Source: Owenia fusiformis
Taxonomy: Eukaryota > Annelida > Polychaeta > Sabellida > Oweniidae
Length of the DNA: 64,000 bases
Assembly: GCA_903813345.2 (NCBI GenBank)
Contig: CAIIXF020000004.1
Coordinates: 64,001 to 128,000, forward strand
Direction: 5' to 3'
The translations under genes were made by a program, and so were the position numbers. The first letter of the stretch is position 1; the number at the start of each line of letters is the position of its first letter. This document shows positions 1 through 14,600 of the stretch, one piece after another. The notes beneath the pieces are model-generated. The model saw nothing but the letters and a program-made list of their open reading frames with translations. It had not been told where the DNA came from and did not search any database.

Positions 1-1057
1 CATGTTAAACCCTCATAGACGGGTGAAAATATTTCGTGACGATGGTGAGCATGGGACAAGAACCAATATAAACAATTTTCTGATTGTATTCCATAGTCAG
101 ACGATTAAGATATGTTGGCTGATAATATTGTTTTATTAGGAAAATCTGAACAAGATATCAAAAACATGCTAAAGATTTAGTATAAAATTGCAAGTAAATG
201 GGGATTTCGGTTTAGCGAGAAAAAATCCAAGATCGTGGTAATTGGACAAAAAATCAACAAATTGAGAACCTGGGCCTTGTGTGATCTCAGATTATCCGAG
301 GTCCAAACCTATAAGTACTTAGGCATCTTCATTCATCGCTCATTGGAAGATACATTTCATATCATCGAGCAAATGGGTCCAAGATCTTCAAAATTAAAGT
401 ATTATGTAGCATTCACACTGAATAAGCATCTAAATGTTAAACGTCTTGAATTTGGCAACAAACTATATCTGAGCAAGTACCTTCCGTCAGTTCTTAATGG
501 TTGTGGCATCTGGGTAAATAATACCCAGAATGTAAATAATAAACTAAAGTCTATGCAATATAATATAGGTAGGGCAATATTCAGCTTGAAAAGCACACCA
601 GCATATATCGCAGTAATAAATGATTTGGGATGGATCCCAATCCAGATTGTGCTCATGAAGACAAAGGTAAACAAAATTTGGGGAAATTTGTTGAAAACAT
701 GAATAACACTTTAACTTCATTGAATTTTAATGGGACGGGGCATGACATTGAGGATATGTCCTATAATAGTATAGAATGCATATTGAACAAAAAATTGAAT
801 GTTACATGAAAGACGAAATTATTGAAAAGACATCACTGTCTCTGCACAGACAACTCCTTGATAAAAAGGGACACCGACGTTACCTTGAAAATAATTTTGA
901 ATCCTACCACGTACTAGATGCCTATATCAAGACAAACTCCTCAACAAAACTAAAGTGGTTATTGGGTGACGAGGCATTCAAAATTGGGGGACACGAAGCA
1001 GGACTTTTTGATAGTGTAACTAAGAAGTTTTTACCGACACTCTACAAGTGTAGTTGA
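1..1057 (+). mobile_element. Decayed 3' part of a LINE reverse transcriptase
   Basis: A broken reverse-transcriptase reading frame runs through this stretch. Near 118-140 it reads ADNIVLL, a degenerate form of the A-x-DD catalytic box, and is then interrupted by a stop near 178. It continues in the open segment 235-702, where VQTYKYLGIFI is the usual thumb-region motif that follows the catalytic core of non-LTR elements. A second open piece at 776-1057 lies in another frame and looks like the C-terminal tail (a WLLGDEAF block). No endonuclease or 5' part lies inside the window, so the element is either truncated by the window edge or 5'-truncated. The stops and frame changes make it a dead copy. 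The clade is not resolved. Confidence 0.7.
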
Positions 1058-1685
1058 AATTATTTTAATCTTTTTTTAATCAATAATATAATGATTTTAA
1101 TCAAGATTTTAGTCAACTTATCAATGCAATGTCTTAATACCAACTATACCTTTTATCTTCGTGTAACTGTATCTTAAATGGACGTGCCAATTTTGTGTGC
1201 CACTGTTGTAAAAGCGTATCACTCCAATAAAATATTATTTTCCTAGTTTCACTTTGACTTTGGCTACGATATACCAGTGACGCTAAAGAAACACGGACAT
1301 ATTAGAAAACGCCACATACTTCAGACAACCAAAAATGACTATACCAAAGTGTTCAAAATGTGTGAATCTACCAGCCCGAACCAAGGAAAACTTGTTTTAC
1401 TATAATGCTTATAATTATATTACTTATAATATGTACATGTATCTTATAAATTACGAAACCTTAATTAATTAAGGTCATCAAGACCGAAGTGACTTTTTAA
1501 GATAAGACATGACGTGACATTTAATTAAATTATTTCATTCACCGTTGATGGTGATTAATACTGTTTTTATATTTGATATCATTGTATTGAAACAACTTCT
1601 CAAGTTTGAAATATGATACTTTTTAAACTATAACCTTCATTGCAATTAATTTCCTGCGGCGAAGCAGATGATCAAACGTCAAGAA
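1058..1685. other. AT-rich spacer, no gene seen
   Basis: No open frame, splice-bounded coding segment or repeat was recognised here. AATAAA occurs near 1227, but no gene end can be linked to it. Confidence 0.5.
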
Positions 1686-1689
1686 GGAC

Positions 1690-2765
1690 AGAGATGGAGT
1701 AGGTGTGGCTTATCACGATGGTATATACAGGGTGTTACAAAGATGGGGTCGGTGTGGCTTATCACGATGATATATACGGGGTGTCACAAAGGTGGGGTCG
1801 GTGTGGCTTACCACGATGGTATATACAGGGTGTCACAAAGATGGGGTCGGTGTGGCTTATCACGATGGTATATACAGGGTGTCACAAAGATAATGTAGGT
1901 GTGGCTTATCACGATGGTTTATACAGGGTGTCACAAAGATGGGGTCGGTGTGGCTTATCACGATGGTTTATACAGGGCGTCACAAAGATGGGTTAGGTGT
2001 GGCTTATCACGATGGTATATACAGGGCGTCACAAAGATGGGGTAGGTGTGGCTTACCACGATGATAGATGTACAGGGTGTCACAAAGATGGGGTCGGTGT
2101 GCCTTATCACAATGGTATATACAGGGTGTCACAAAGATGGGGTCGGTGTGGCTTATTACGATGGTTTATACAGGGTGTCACAAAGATGGGGTCGGTGTGG
2201 CTTATCACGATGGTATATACAGGGTGTCACAAAGATGGGGTCGGTGTGGCTTATCACGATGATATATACAGGGTGTCACAAAGAATGGGTAGGCGTGGCT
2301 TATCACGATGATATATACAGGATGTCACAAAGATGGGGTCGGTGAGGCTTATCACGATGGTTTATACAGGGCGTTGCAAAGATGGGGTAGGTGTGGCTTA
2401 TCACGATGATATATACAGGGTGTTACAAAGATTATGCAGGTGTGGCTTATCACGATGATATATACGGGGTGTCACAAAGATAATGTAGGAGTGGCTTATC
2501 ACGATGGTATATTGAGGGTATCACAAAGATGGGGTAGGTGTGGCTTATCACGATGGTATACAGGGTATCACAGAGATGGGAGTATGTGTGGCTTATCACG
2601 ATGGTTTATACAGGGCGTTGCAAAGATGGGGTAGGTGTTGCTTATCACGATGGTATATACAGGGTGTCACAAAGATGGGGTCGGTGTGGCTTACCACGAT
2701 GGTATATACATGGTGTCACAAAGATGGGGTAGGTGTGGCTTACCACGATGGTATAAACAGGGTTC
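1690..2765. repeat. 49-bp minisatellite, about 22 copies
   Basis: Tandem units of 49 bp share the blocks GGTGTGGCTTATCACGATGG and TATACAGGGTGTCACAAAGA. Copies differ by substitutions (GTCGG/GTAGG, GGTATA/GATATA/GGTTTA). Because 49 leaves remainder 1 on division by 3 and the unit lacks stops in this strand, all three plus frames stay open for long stretches. The apparent 64-104 residue proteins are by-products of the repeat. No adjacent exon was recognised. Confidence 0.95.
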
Positions 2766-2972
2766 TTGAAAAGTGTACCCAAATGAAACTGGAACAACTC
2801 TTTTCCTTCTTAGGAAAAACTGAACTTTTCACATGATAAAGACAATCAATTTCCGATTTGCACTCAAAAAGCATAGGTGAATTAAGAAATACACCATTTT
2901 AGATCACATGCTTTAAATGATCCCGATCATGATCAGGCTGAACCCATAAAGGTTAAGCTACATGTGATAAGA

Positions 2973-4010
2973 GAACTTGTGTAGCTTGTGGGCTTTCCAC
3001 CCGTGTGTCCGGAAGATAACTCAAAATATAGGTTGACGGATTTGATTAAAATAGGACCTTGGTTTGATAAGGAATTTTCAATAGTTATAGTATTGATGGT
3101 TTTGGTTCAATTTTATATGTTAATACATAGGGACAAATCGGCTTTGCTCAACAAGAGCATTTCAAGATGGCTGCAGAATTTAAAATGGTCGCCATTTTTT
3201 GTAAAAATATAATTATTGATAACTCAAATACCAGTGAACGGATTGGGTTCAAATTTAAATATGTTGATACCTAGGGATATAGGAGCTCATCATCATCGAG
3301 CTTACAATATTCTGGTGTATAAGACCAACCCATCGCTGCCCCACTCAGATTATGCATACAGGCTAAGTATACAGACGAAATGTGACATCTGTTGATGACG
3401 CAGTGAAGGACACTCACTTAATTTTCTTACGAAGCCATCCGCCAGTAGCAGTTCATTTTACCGTTTGTAGCAATGCATCATTGATTTTTACTTGAAAATT
3501 GATAAAAAGTGCAGGCCATCTTGAAAATATCTTCTTGAGCAGACCTCCTTTATATCTAAGCTTCAGCATATAAAATTTGAACCAAATCCATCCACTGGTA
3601 TTTGATTTATCAAAGATAACATTATTTTTCAAAAAATATGAACCAAATCCATCAACTGGTATTTGAGTTATCAAAGATAACATTATTTTTCAAAAAATAT
3701 GAACCAAATCCATCCACTGGTATTTGATTTATCAAAGATAACATTATTTTTCAAAAAATATGAACCAAATCCATCAACTGGTATTTGAGTTATCAAAGAT
3801 AATGTTTTTCCGAAAAATGGCGACCATTTCGAAATTCAGCCGCCATCTTGAAAAATTCTTTCTCAAACAAAACTACTGTCCGTAGGCATAAGCATATAAA
3901 AGAATCAGTTATCACATGGACAAACAGACGGACAGACGGCAATCCTATATCCCTCTCGAACTTCGCTCAGTGAGATAACAACCAACTTGAATGTATGTTA
4001 CACAAGTTAA
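2973..4010. repeat. Fold-back repeat region with 61-bp direct repeats
   Basis: Two inverted arms are visible: about 3158-3245 and about 3778-3865 are reverse complements with mismatches (both carry TCAAGATGGC, AATGGTCGCCATTTTT and GATAACTCAAATAC). Between them a 61-bp unit repeats with starts at 3599, 3660, 3721 and 3782, sharing AACATTATTTTTCAAAAAAT. A weak 10-bp inverted pair AACTTGTGTA / TACACAAGTT bounds the whole block near 2975 and 3998. It looks like a fold-back or MITE-type element. No transposase is present. Confidence 0.6.
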
Positions 4011-5040
4011 ATAGATATTTATTGGATTGCTACATTTACATATAGAAGTTCTAACACTCATCATAAATCATTGGAATTAGAGATAAAAATAAATCACAAA
4101 ATAGTGAACAAAGTACAGGTTGGCGCATAATAAGGAAATAACTAAAATACAGAATGTTCCCAATTAAATGCTCGTCAAGATTTAAAGAAATATGTAACAC
4201 TAAATGAAGTAGCTTCAAATAAAAAACATGATAAGTTGCTATTGCCAAAAAGCCAAACTTATAGTGCATTTCTCATTAATTAGGGCTACTTACTTTGATT
4301 TTGTTGCGATTTAATTTGGAGTTTTTGCAAGATTTTAAACGAGCAGAAATAGAATGTACAGTGTATGTTTGTTAATTACAGTGATTGACACGCAGCATTC
4401 ATTGTGTCTGAGAGATGCAATCAAAATTAAGACAACTGAAGTACAAAATACAACAAATCAATGTGTTCATATTACAAGTGATGACAGGGATAACAGTGTC
4501 TATTTTGTTTGGATCTCCAAATTAAAACGCTTGGCATATTAAACATAAATACAATATGTCATTGGTGTTATTAATTTCCTTAGCTCGAACATAGTATTTT
4601 CAGGAATTACCAATGATATGCACACTCTTACAGGTACTAAAACATATTAATAATACTTAACATAAATTGGTCGATATTTATAAATTAACATTTCATTTGA
4701 AAGCTGAAGATAGAAGCATACAATGTAAAGATACTGGACACTTGTCTAACTAACTAGTTTTTGTATATTTATATTGTTTAATTAAAATGATTATTTGTAA
4801 TCATACTGACTATTCATGGGAGATGTATTAAAGCACTGTAGAATATTGCAAATATCAAATAAGGGAATAGAAAGCAAATGTCAATGTCATAATTTTAGAA
4901 CCATTCTGCTTTATCTTACTTCCAAATGATATGATATGCTCCGTTTAAGTGAAAATGCATAAAAAATATTTGTCATAATTTGTCCGACTCCACATTTTTC
5001 GAGATGATAGATTGTCCCTAAAAATATGATTTCAGACACA
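4011..5040. other. AT-rich spacer, no gene seen
   Basis: Only short chance frames occur, without recognisable domains or splice-supported exons. Confidence 0.5.
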
Positions 5041-5044
5041 AAAC

Positions 5045-6965
5045 TTACATTTTAGAATTCAACATGTCAGTTTCTCACTTTAAATGGATAAACATACATT
5101 TTAGAATTCATCATGTCAGTTTCCCACTTTAAATGTATACACATACATTTTAGAATTCAACATGTTAGTTTCTCACTTTAAATGGATACACATACATTTT
5201 AGAATTCATCATGTCAGTTTCCCACTTTAAATGGATACACATACATTTTAGGAATCGACATGTTAGTTTCTCACTTTAAATGGATACACATACATTTTAG
5301 AATTCAACATGTTAGTTTCTCACTTTAAATGGATACACATACATTTTAGAATTCATCATGTCAGTTTCCCACTTTAAATGGATACACATACATTTTAGGA
5401 ATCAACATGTCAGTTTCCCACTTTAAATGGATACACATACATTTTAGAATTCAACATGTCAGTTTCTCACTTTAAATGGATACACATACATTTTAGAATT
5501 CATCATGTTAGTTTCTCACTTTAAATGGATACATTTTAGAATTCAACATGTTAGTTTCCCACTTTAAATGGATACACATACATTTTAGAATTCAACATGT
5601 TAGTTTCTCACTTTAAATGGATACACATACATTTTAGGAATCGACATGTTAGTTTCTCACTTTAAATGGATACACATACATTTTAGAATTCATCATGTTA
5701 GTTTCTCACTTTAAATGGATACATTTTAGAATTCAACATGTTAGTTTCCCACTTTAAATGGATACACATACATTTTAGAATTCAACATGTTAGTTTCCCA
5801 CTTTAAATGGATACACATACATTTTAGAATTCAACATGTCAGTTTCTCACTTTAAATGGATACACATACATTTTAGAATTCATCATGTCAGTTTCCCACT
5901 TTAAATGGATACACATACATTTTAGAATTCAACATGTTAGTTTCTCACTTTAAATGGATACACATACATTTTAGAATTCAACATGTCAGTTTCTCACTTT
6001 AAATGGATACACATACATTTTAGGAATCAACATGTTAGTTTCTCACTTTAAATGGATACTCATACTTTTCAGAATTCATCATGTTAGTTTCTCACTTTAA
6101 ATGGATACACATACATTTTAGAATTCATCATGTTAGTTTCTCACTTTAAATGGATACATTTTAGAATTCAACATGTTAGTTTCCCACTTTAAATGGATAC
6201 ACATACATTTTAGAATTCAACATGTCAGTTTCTCACTTTAAATGGATACACATACATTTTAGAATTCAACATGTTAGTTTCTCACTTTAAATGTATACAC
6301 ATACATTTTAGGAATCAACATGTTAGTTTCTCACTTTAAATGGATACTCATACATTTCAGAATTCATCATGTTAGTTTCTCACTTTAAATGGATACACCT
6401 AGATTTTAGAATTCAACATGTTAGTTTCTCACTTTAAATGGATACATTTTAGAATTCAACATGTCAGTTTCTCACTTTAAATGGATACACATACATTTTA
6501 GAATTCAACATGTTAGTTTCTCACTTTAAATGGATACTCATACATTTCAGAATTCAACATGTCAGTTTCTCACTTTAAATGGATACACATACATTTTAGA
6601 ATTCAACATGTTAGTTTCTCACTTTAAATGGATACACATACATTTTAGAATTCATCATGTCAGTTTCCCACTTTAAATGGATACACATACATTTTAGAAT
6701 TCAACATGTCAGTTTCCCACTTTAAATGGATACACATACATTTTAGAATTCAACATGTTAGTTTCTCACTTTAAATGGATACACATACATTTTAGGAATC
6801 AACATGTCAGTTTCTCACTTTAAATGGATACACATACATTTTAGAATTCAACATGTTAGTTTCTCACTTTAAATGGATACACATACATTTTAGGAATCAA
6901 CATGTCAGTTTCTCACTTTAAATGGATACACATACATTTTAGAATTTAACATGTTAGTTCGTCAC
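5045..6965. repeat. 49-bp minisatellite, about 39 copies
   Basis: The unit contains ACATGTTAGTTTCTCACTTT followed by AAATGGATACACATACATT and TTAGAATTCA. Some copies lack 6 bp (GGATACATTTTAG in place of GGATACACATACATTTTAG), giving 43-bp units that recur at 5515-5535, 5715-5735, 6145-6165 and 6437-6455. The length matches the 1.7-2.8 kb array but the sequence is unrelated. It lies beyond the 3' end of the BRICHOS gene. Confidence 0.95.
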
Positions 6966-6969
6966 TTTA

Positions 6970-8498
6970 ATTTTTGTAACAGCTTGTTATAACATATTAT
7001 TTCAATCAAACCTGAAAGTGTTTTGTTTCCTTTTTACAATGCTAGCAATCAATGTAATATTTCAATGTTTAATGTGAATTGTTCAATCTCTCTAGTCGCA
7101 TATGCAAGAAAATCGTATGATTTTTATGACATGATTTTAAAACATGACATAAATTGTGATAACTTTGATAACAGCAGATGTTAATAAAAAGCTTATATTA
7201 ATAAGATTGTAAATTGACCCGCTTAAATAGAATTTCTCTTATTGAAGACATTTATCACAATATCACTATGGTCATGATTATTCCACTCTATTGGTCATGA
7301 TTATTCCACTCGATTTCTCATTTAGGAATATTTCAATTTAGAATGTTTACTTTTTCTTAGTTTTTCTCTGTTGTTAGAGTTTGTACTACCAGGGGACTAA
7401 TTGGACAAATTAAGAGTTTGGTCAAAAAAGGGCCAACCCTAGATCACCCTATTAAATCCAATAATATTTAGAATATTTACTTGTCTATTGGTTTGTGTCT
7501 CAATTCATTTCCATTCTAATTTCATAAGCATGACCATGGTGATATCTAAATAACTATACATGTATTGTTACAAGAGTGCATAAAGGAAGATCACCTATGT
7601 ACAATATCACAGAGACTCCATTGTAGATTCAAAATATTATATTGCAAACAACAATAGGTACAAGTACCAGTTAGAACGATCAATAACATATTTGTAGAAT
7701 AGACCAGTTTCACTGCATTTGAAAGATCTCATCTAACAAGTCACAATTCATCATTCAGGGTCATGTGACATTATTTGACCAATCACAGTGCATTAAACAT
7801 CATGAAACAAAGGAGCCCCATGATGGAATACTTAGTGTGACCTTCAGATTGAAAATATATTTAGTGTAAATATTTACATTATTTCTTACTTACATGTTAC
7901 TCACAATCTCAATCAGACATTCATGTTAGATGGTCTCACATCACCATGGGAATATTGTTACTTCAAATGTCAACATTGGAATTTCAAATGTCAATATTGA
8001 AAGTAAAGATCACCATGGGAACATAAATCTCTGAGACCCTTTTGTATTGTACATGTCAATTAAAAATAAAAAAATTATACATTCATATAATATTGGTAGA
8101 TATAAGGTCCCTAGATTGGACATTGAATTGTCAGTCAATCGTATTTACACAAAGGGTTGGCATGTTCTTTTCACACAATTATCATGTTTCTTTCAAACAT
8201 TTTCATGTGTGTCATATTAACATAATTACCAGATGACAGTGTTGCACAAGTCTGACATTTTCGGTAAAAATATTCAAAAAAATGAAAAATGTATGAAAAT
8301 CCATGGCAACCTATAATAGTTCAAGCCATAGTGATAGATGGCTCCACCTCACTGCACATTATAATCATCAAGTATTCAAATTTTTTCTCCATTGAGCATT
8401 CAAATAATTGCTCATTTATTTATGATTGTTTCTCTATATTTCTTTTTGAATCAAGTATATGAACTTCAACTATGTGTATTGGATCGACATCTTTATTT
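6970..8498. other. 3' flank of the BRICHOS gene, no other gene seen
   Basis: No coding segment was recognised. On the minus strand an AATAAA hexamer (TTTATT at 8415-8420) lies about 80 bp past the stop codon of the BRICHOS gene and could be its polyadenylation signal. This is an inference from position only. Confidence 0.4.
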
Positions 8499-8629
8499 CT
8501 ACGCTCCATGGACGATCATCTTGGCGACGATTGGCTCAACTTTGTTCTTGTGCTTTGCTTTCAGTTCACCCCCGGCAAAGTAGGCAAATGTTTTCATGCT
8601 CTCGTTGTCAGCAGACCTCTTGAGGACTT
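8499..8629 (-). CDS. ITM2: ITM2-like exon 7 (cleavage site and C-terminal peptide)
   Basis: Acceptor GTTTCAG|AAGTCC. The two leading bases complete a Lys codon with exon 6, then VLKR|SADNES and 36 more codons end in TAG at 8501-8499. The Lys-Arg corresponds in position to the furin site of ITM2B. Assignment rests on phase match, position and the dibasic site; the peptide itself is not obviously similar to vertebrate ones. Confidence 0.72.
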
Positions 8630-11600
8630 CTGAAACATACCATACATATTCTCTTTTAGTAAATTGAAACATTTTTAGAAGATTTACATGTAAACAATTT
8701 TGCAATGGCTACATGAGATTTTAGAGTTTATTAATATATTTGCCAAGTTACATTTTGGTTTAAATGTTTAGTAATGTGAGTTACTTTGAAATGGCAGTGA
8801 ATTTTTGATAGAATTCACATATTCATATTTTCATACTCACTGTGGAGTGTGATCTATATTTATATTTTCATACTCACTGAAGAGTATGATCTATATTTAT
8901 ATTTTCATACTCACTGTGGAGTGTGATCTATATTTATATTTTCATACTCACTATGGAGTGTGATATATATTTATATTTTCATACTCACTGTTGAGTGTAA
9001 TCTATATTTGTATTTTCATACTCACTGTTGAGTGTGATCTATATTTATATTTTCATACTCACTTTGGAGTGTGATCTATATTTATATTTTCATACTCACT
9101 GTGGAGTGTGATCTATATCTATATTTTCATACTCACTGTGGAGTGTGATCTATATTTATATTTTCATACTCACTGTGGAGTGTGATATATATTTATATTT
9201 TCATACTCACTTTGGAGTGTGATCTTTATTTATATTTTCATACTCACTGTGGAGTGTGATATATATTTATATTTTCATACTCACTGTGGAGTGTGATCTA
9301 TATTTATATTTTCATACTCACTATGGAGTGTGATTTATATTTATATTTTCATACTCACTGTGGAGTGTGATCTATATTTATATTTTCATACTCACTGTGG
9401 AGTGTGATCTATATTTATATTTTCATACTCACTGTGGAGTGTGATCTATATTTATATTTTCATACTCACTGTGGAGTGTGATCTATATTTATATTTTCAT
9501 ACTCACTGTGGAGTGTGATCTATATTTATATTTTCATACTCACTGTGGAGTGTGATATATATTCATATTTTCATACTCACTGTGGAGTGTGATCTATATC
9601 TATATTTTCATACTCACTGTGAGGTGTGATCTTTATTTATATTTTCATACTCACTGTGGAGTGTGATCTATATTTATATTTTCATACTCACTGTGGAGTG
9701 TGATCTATATTTATATTTTCATACTCACTGTGGAGTGTGATCTATATTTGTATTTTCATACTCACTGTGGAGTGTGATCTATATTTATATTTTCATACTC
9801 ACTATGGAGTGTGATATATATTTATATTTTCCTACTCACTTTGGAGTGTGATCTATATTTATATTTTCATACTCACTGTGGAGTGTGATCTATATTTATA
9901 TTTTCATACTCACTGTGGAGTGTGATATATATTTATATTTTCATACTCACTGTTGAGTGTGATCTATATTTATATTTTCATACTCACTGTGGAGTGTGAT
10001 CTATATTTATATTTTCATACTCACTGTGGAGTGTGATCTAAATTTATATTTTCATACTCACTGTGGAGTGTGATCTATATTTATATTTTCATACTCACTG
10101 TGGAGAGTGATAATTATATTTTCATACTCACTGTGAGGTGTGATCTATATTTATATTTTCATACTCACTGTGGAGTGTGATCTATATTTGTATTTTCATA
10201 CTCACTTTGGAGTGTGATCTATATTTATATTTTCATACTCACTGTGAGGTGTGATCTATATTTATATTTTCATACTCACTGTGGAGTGTGATCTATATTT
10301 GTATTTTCATACTCACTGTGGAGTGTGATCTATATTTATATTTTCATACTCACTGTGGAGTGTGATATATATTTATATTTTCATACTCACTATGGAGTGT
10401 GATCTATATTTATATTTTCATACTCACTATGGAGTGTGATTTATATTTATATTTTCATACTCACTGTGGAGTGTGATCTATATTTATATTTTCATACTCA
10501 CTGTGAGGTGTGATCTATATTTATATTTTCATACTCACTGTGGAGTGTGATCTATATTTATATTTTCATACTCACTGTGGAGTGTGATCTATATTTATAT
10601 TTTCATACTCACTGTGGAGTGTGATCTATATTTATATTTTCATACTCACTGTGGAGTGTCATTTATATTTATATTTTCATACTCACTTTGGAGTGTGATA
10701 TATATTCATATTTTCATACTCATTGTGGATTGTGATCTATATTTGTATTTTCATACTCACTGTGAGGTGTGATCTATATTTATATTTTCATACTCACTGT
10801 GGAGTGTGATATACATTTATATTTTCATACTCACTGTGGAGTGTGATATATATTTATATTTTCATACTCACTGTGAGGTGTGATCTATATTTATATTTTC
10901 ATACTCACTGTTGAGTGTGATTTATATTTATATTTTCATACTCACTGTTGAGTGTGATATATATTTATATTTTCATACTCACTGTGGATAGTGATATATA
11001 TTTATATTTTCATACTCACTGTGGAGTGTGATATTTATTTATATTTTCATACTCACTGTGGAGTGTGATCTATATTTGTATTTTCATACTCACTGTGGAG
11101 TGTGATCTATATTTATATTTTCATACTCACTGTGGAGTATGATATATATTTATATTTTCATACTCACTGTGGAGTGTGATCTATATATATATTTTCATAC
11201 TCACTGTGGAGTGTGATCTATATTTATATTTTCATACTCACTGTGGAGTGTGATCTATATTTATATTTTCATACTCACTGTGGACTGTGATCTATATTTA
11301 TATTTTCATACTCACTGTGGAGTGTGATCTATATTTGTATTTTCATACTCACTGTGGAGTGTGATCTATATTTGTATTTTCATACTCACTGTTGAGTGTG
11401 ATCTATATTTATATTTTCATACTCACTGTGGAGTGTGATCTATATTTGTATTTTCATACTCACTGTTGAGTGTGATATATATTTGTATTTTCATACTCAC
11501 TGTGGAGAGTGATATTTATATTTTCATACTCACTGTGGAGTGTGATCTATATTTATATTTTCATACTCACTGTGGAGAGTGATATTTATATTTTCATACT

Positions 11601-14600
11601 CACTGTGAGGTGTGATCTATATTTATATTTTCATACTCACTTTGGAGTGTGATCTGTATTTGTATTTTCATACTCACTGTTGAGTGTGATATATATTTAT
11701 ATTTTCATACTCACTTTAGAGTGTGATATATTTATATTTTCATACTCACTGTGGAGTGTGATCTATATTTATATTTTCATACTCACTGTGGAGTGTTATC
11801 TATATTTATATTTTAATACTCACTGTGAGGTGTGATCTATATTTATATTTTCATACTCACTGTGAGGTGTGATCTATATTTATATTTTCATACTCACTGT
11901 GGAGTGTGATCTATATTTATATTTTCATACTCAATGTGGAGTGTGATTTATATTCATATTTTCATACTCACTGTGAGGTGTGATCTATATTTATATTTTC
12001 ATACTCACTGTGGAGTGTGATCTATATTTATATTTTCATACTCACTGTGAGGTGTGATCTATATTTATATTTTCATACTCACTGTGGAGTGTGATATATA
12101 TTCATATTTTCATACTCACTGTGGAGTGTGATCTATATTTGTATTTTCATACTCACTGTGGAGTGTGATATATATTTATATTTTCATACTCACTGTGAGG
12201 TGTGATCTATATTTATATTTTCATACTCACTGTGGAGTGTGATATATATTTATATTTTCATACTCACTGTGGAGTGTTATCTATATTTATATTTTCATAC
12301 TCACTGTGAGGTGTGATCTATATTTATATTTTCATACTCACTGTGGAGTGTGATCTATATCTATATTTTCATACTCACTGTGGAGTGTGATCTATATCTA
12401 TATTTTCATACTCACTGTGGAGTGTGATCTATATTTATATTTTCATACTCACTGTGGAGTGTGATATACATTTATATTTTCATACTCACTGTGGAGTGTG
12501 ATATATATTTATATTTTCATACTCACTGTGAGGTGTGATCTATATTTATATTTTCATACTCACTGTGGAGTGTGATATATATTTATATTTTCATACTCAC
12601 TATGGAGTGTGATCTATATCTATATTTTCATACTCACTGTTGAGTGTGATAAATATTTATATTTTCATACTCACTGTTGAGTGTGATATATATTTATATT
12701 TTCATACTCACTTTGGAGTGTGATATATATTTGTATTTTCATACTCACTGTGGAGTGTGATGTATATATTTATATTTTTATACTCACTGTTGAGTGTGAT
12801 CTATATTTATATTTTCATACTCACTGTTGAGTGTGATATATATTTATATTTTCATACTCACTGTGAGGTGTGATCTTTATTTATATTTTCATACTCACTG
12901 TGGAGTGTGATATATATTTATATTTTCATACTCACTATGGAGTGTGATGTATATATTTATATTTTTCATAATCACTGTTGAGTGTGATATATATTTATAT
13001 TTTCATACTCACTGTGGAGTGTGATCTATATTTGTATTTTCATACTCACTGTGGAGTGTGATATATATTTATATTTTCATACTCACTGTGGAGTGTGATA
13101 TATATTTATATTTTCATACTCACTGTGGAGTGTGATATATATTTATATTTTCATACTCACTGTGAGGTGTGATCTATATTTATATTTTCATACTCACTGT
13201 GGAGTGTGATATATATTTATATTTTCATACTCACTGTGGAGTGTTATCTATATTTATATTTTCATACTCACTGTGAGGTGTGATCTATATTTATATTTTC
13301 ATACTCACTGTGGAGTGTGATATACATTTATATTTTCATACTCACTGTGGAGTGTGATATATATTTATATTTTCATACTCACTGTGAGGTGTGATCTATA
13401 TTTATATTTTCATACTCACTGTGGAGTGTGATATATATTTATATTTTCATACTCACTATGGAGTGTGATCTATATCTATATTTTCATACTCACTGTTGAG
13501 TGTGATAAATATTTATATTTTCATACTCACTGTTGAGTGTGATATATATTTATATTTTCATACTCACTTTGGAGTGTGATATATATTTGTATTTTCATAC
13601 TCACTGTGGAGTGTGATGTATATATTTATATTTTTATACTCATTGTTGAGTGTGATCTATATTTATATTTTCATACTCACTGTGGAGTGTGATATATATT
13701 TATATTTTCATACCCACTGTGGAGTGTGATCTATATTTGTATTTTCATACTCACTATGGAGTGTGATCTATATATATATTTTCATACTCACTGTGGAGTG
13801 TGATCTATATTTGTATTTTCATACTCACTATGGAGTGTGATCTATATTTATATTTTCATACTCACTGTGGAGTGTGATCTATATTTATATTTTCATACTC
13901 ACTGTGGAGTGTGATATATATTTATATTTTCATACTCACTGTGGAGTGTGATATATATTTGTATTTTCATACTCACTGTGGAGTGTGATCTATATTTATA
14001 TTTTCATACTCACTGTGGAGTGTGATCTATATTTATATTTTCATACTCACTGTGGAGTGTTATCTTTATTTATATTTTCATACTCACTGTTGAGTGTGAT
14101 TTATATTTATATTTTCATACTCACTGTTGAGTGTGATATATATTTGTATTTTCATACTCACTGTGGACTGTAATATATATTGATATTTTCATACTCACTG
14201 TGGAGTGTGATCTATATTTATATTTTCATACTCACTGTGAGGTGTGATCTATATTTGTATTTTCATACTCACTGTGGACTGTAATATATATTGATATTTT
14301 CATACTCACTGTGGAGTGTGATCTATATTTATATTTTCATACTCACTGTGAGGTGTGATCTATATTTATATTTTTATACTCACTGTGGAGTGTGATCTAT
14401 ATTTATATTTTCATACTCACTGTGGAGTGTGATCTATATTTGTATTTTCATACTCACTGTGGAGTGTGATCTATATTTGTATTTTCATACTCACTGTTGA
14501 GTTTGATCTATATTTATATTTTCATACTCACTGTGGAGTGTGATCTATATTTGTATTTTCATACTCACTGTTGAGTGTGATATATATTTGTATTTTCATA

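Noticed and set aside
402-674. 90-residue minus-strand frame
   Set aside because: Antisense shadow of the LINE reverse-transcriptase remnant.
1668-2836. Several overlapping 64-104 residue frames
   Set aside because: All lie within the 49-bp minisatellite, which lacks stops on this strand; the same peptide text recurs in all three frames.
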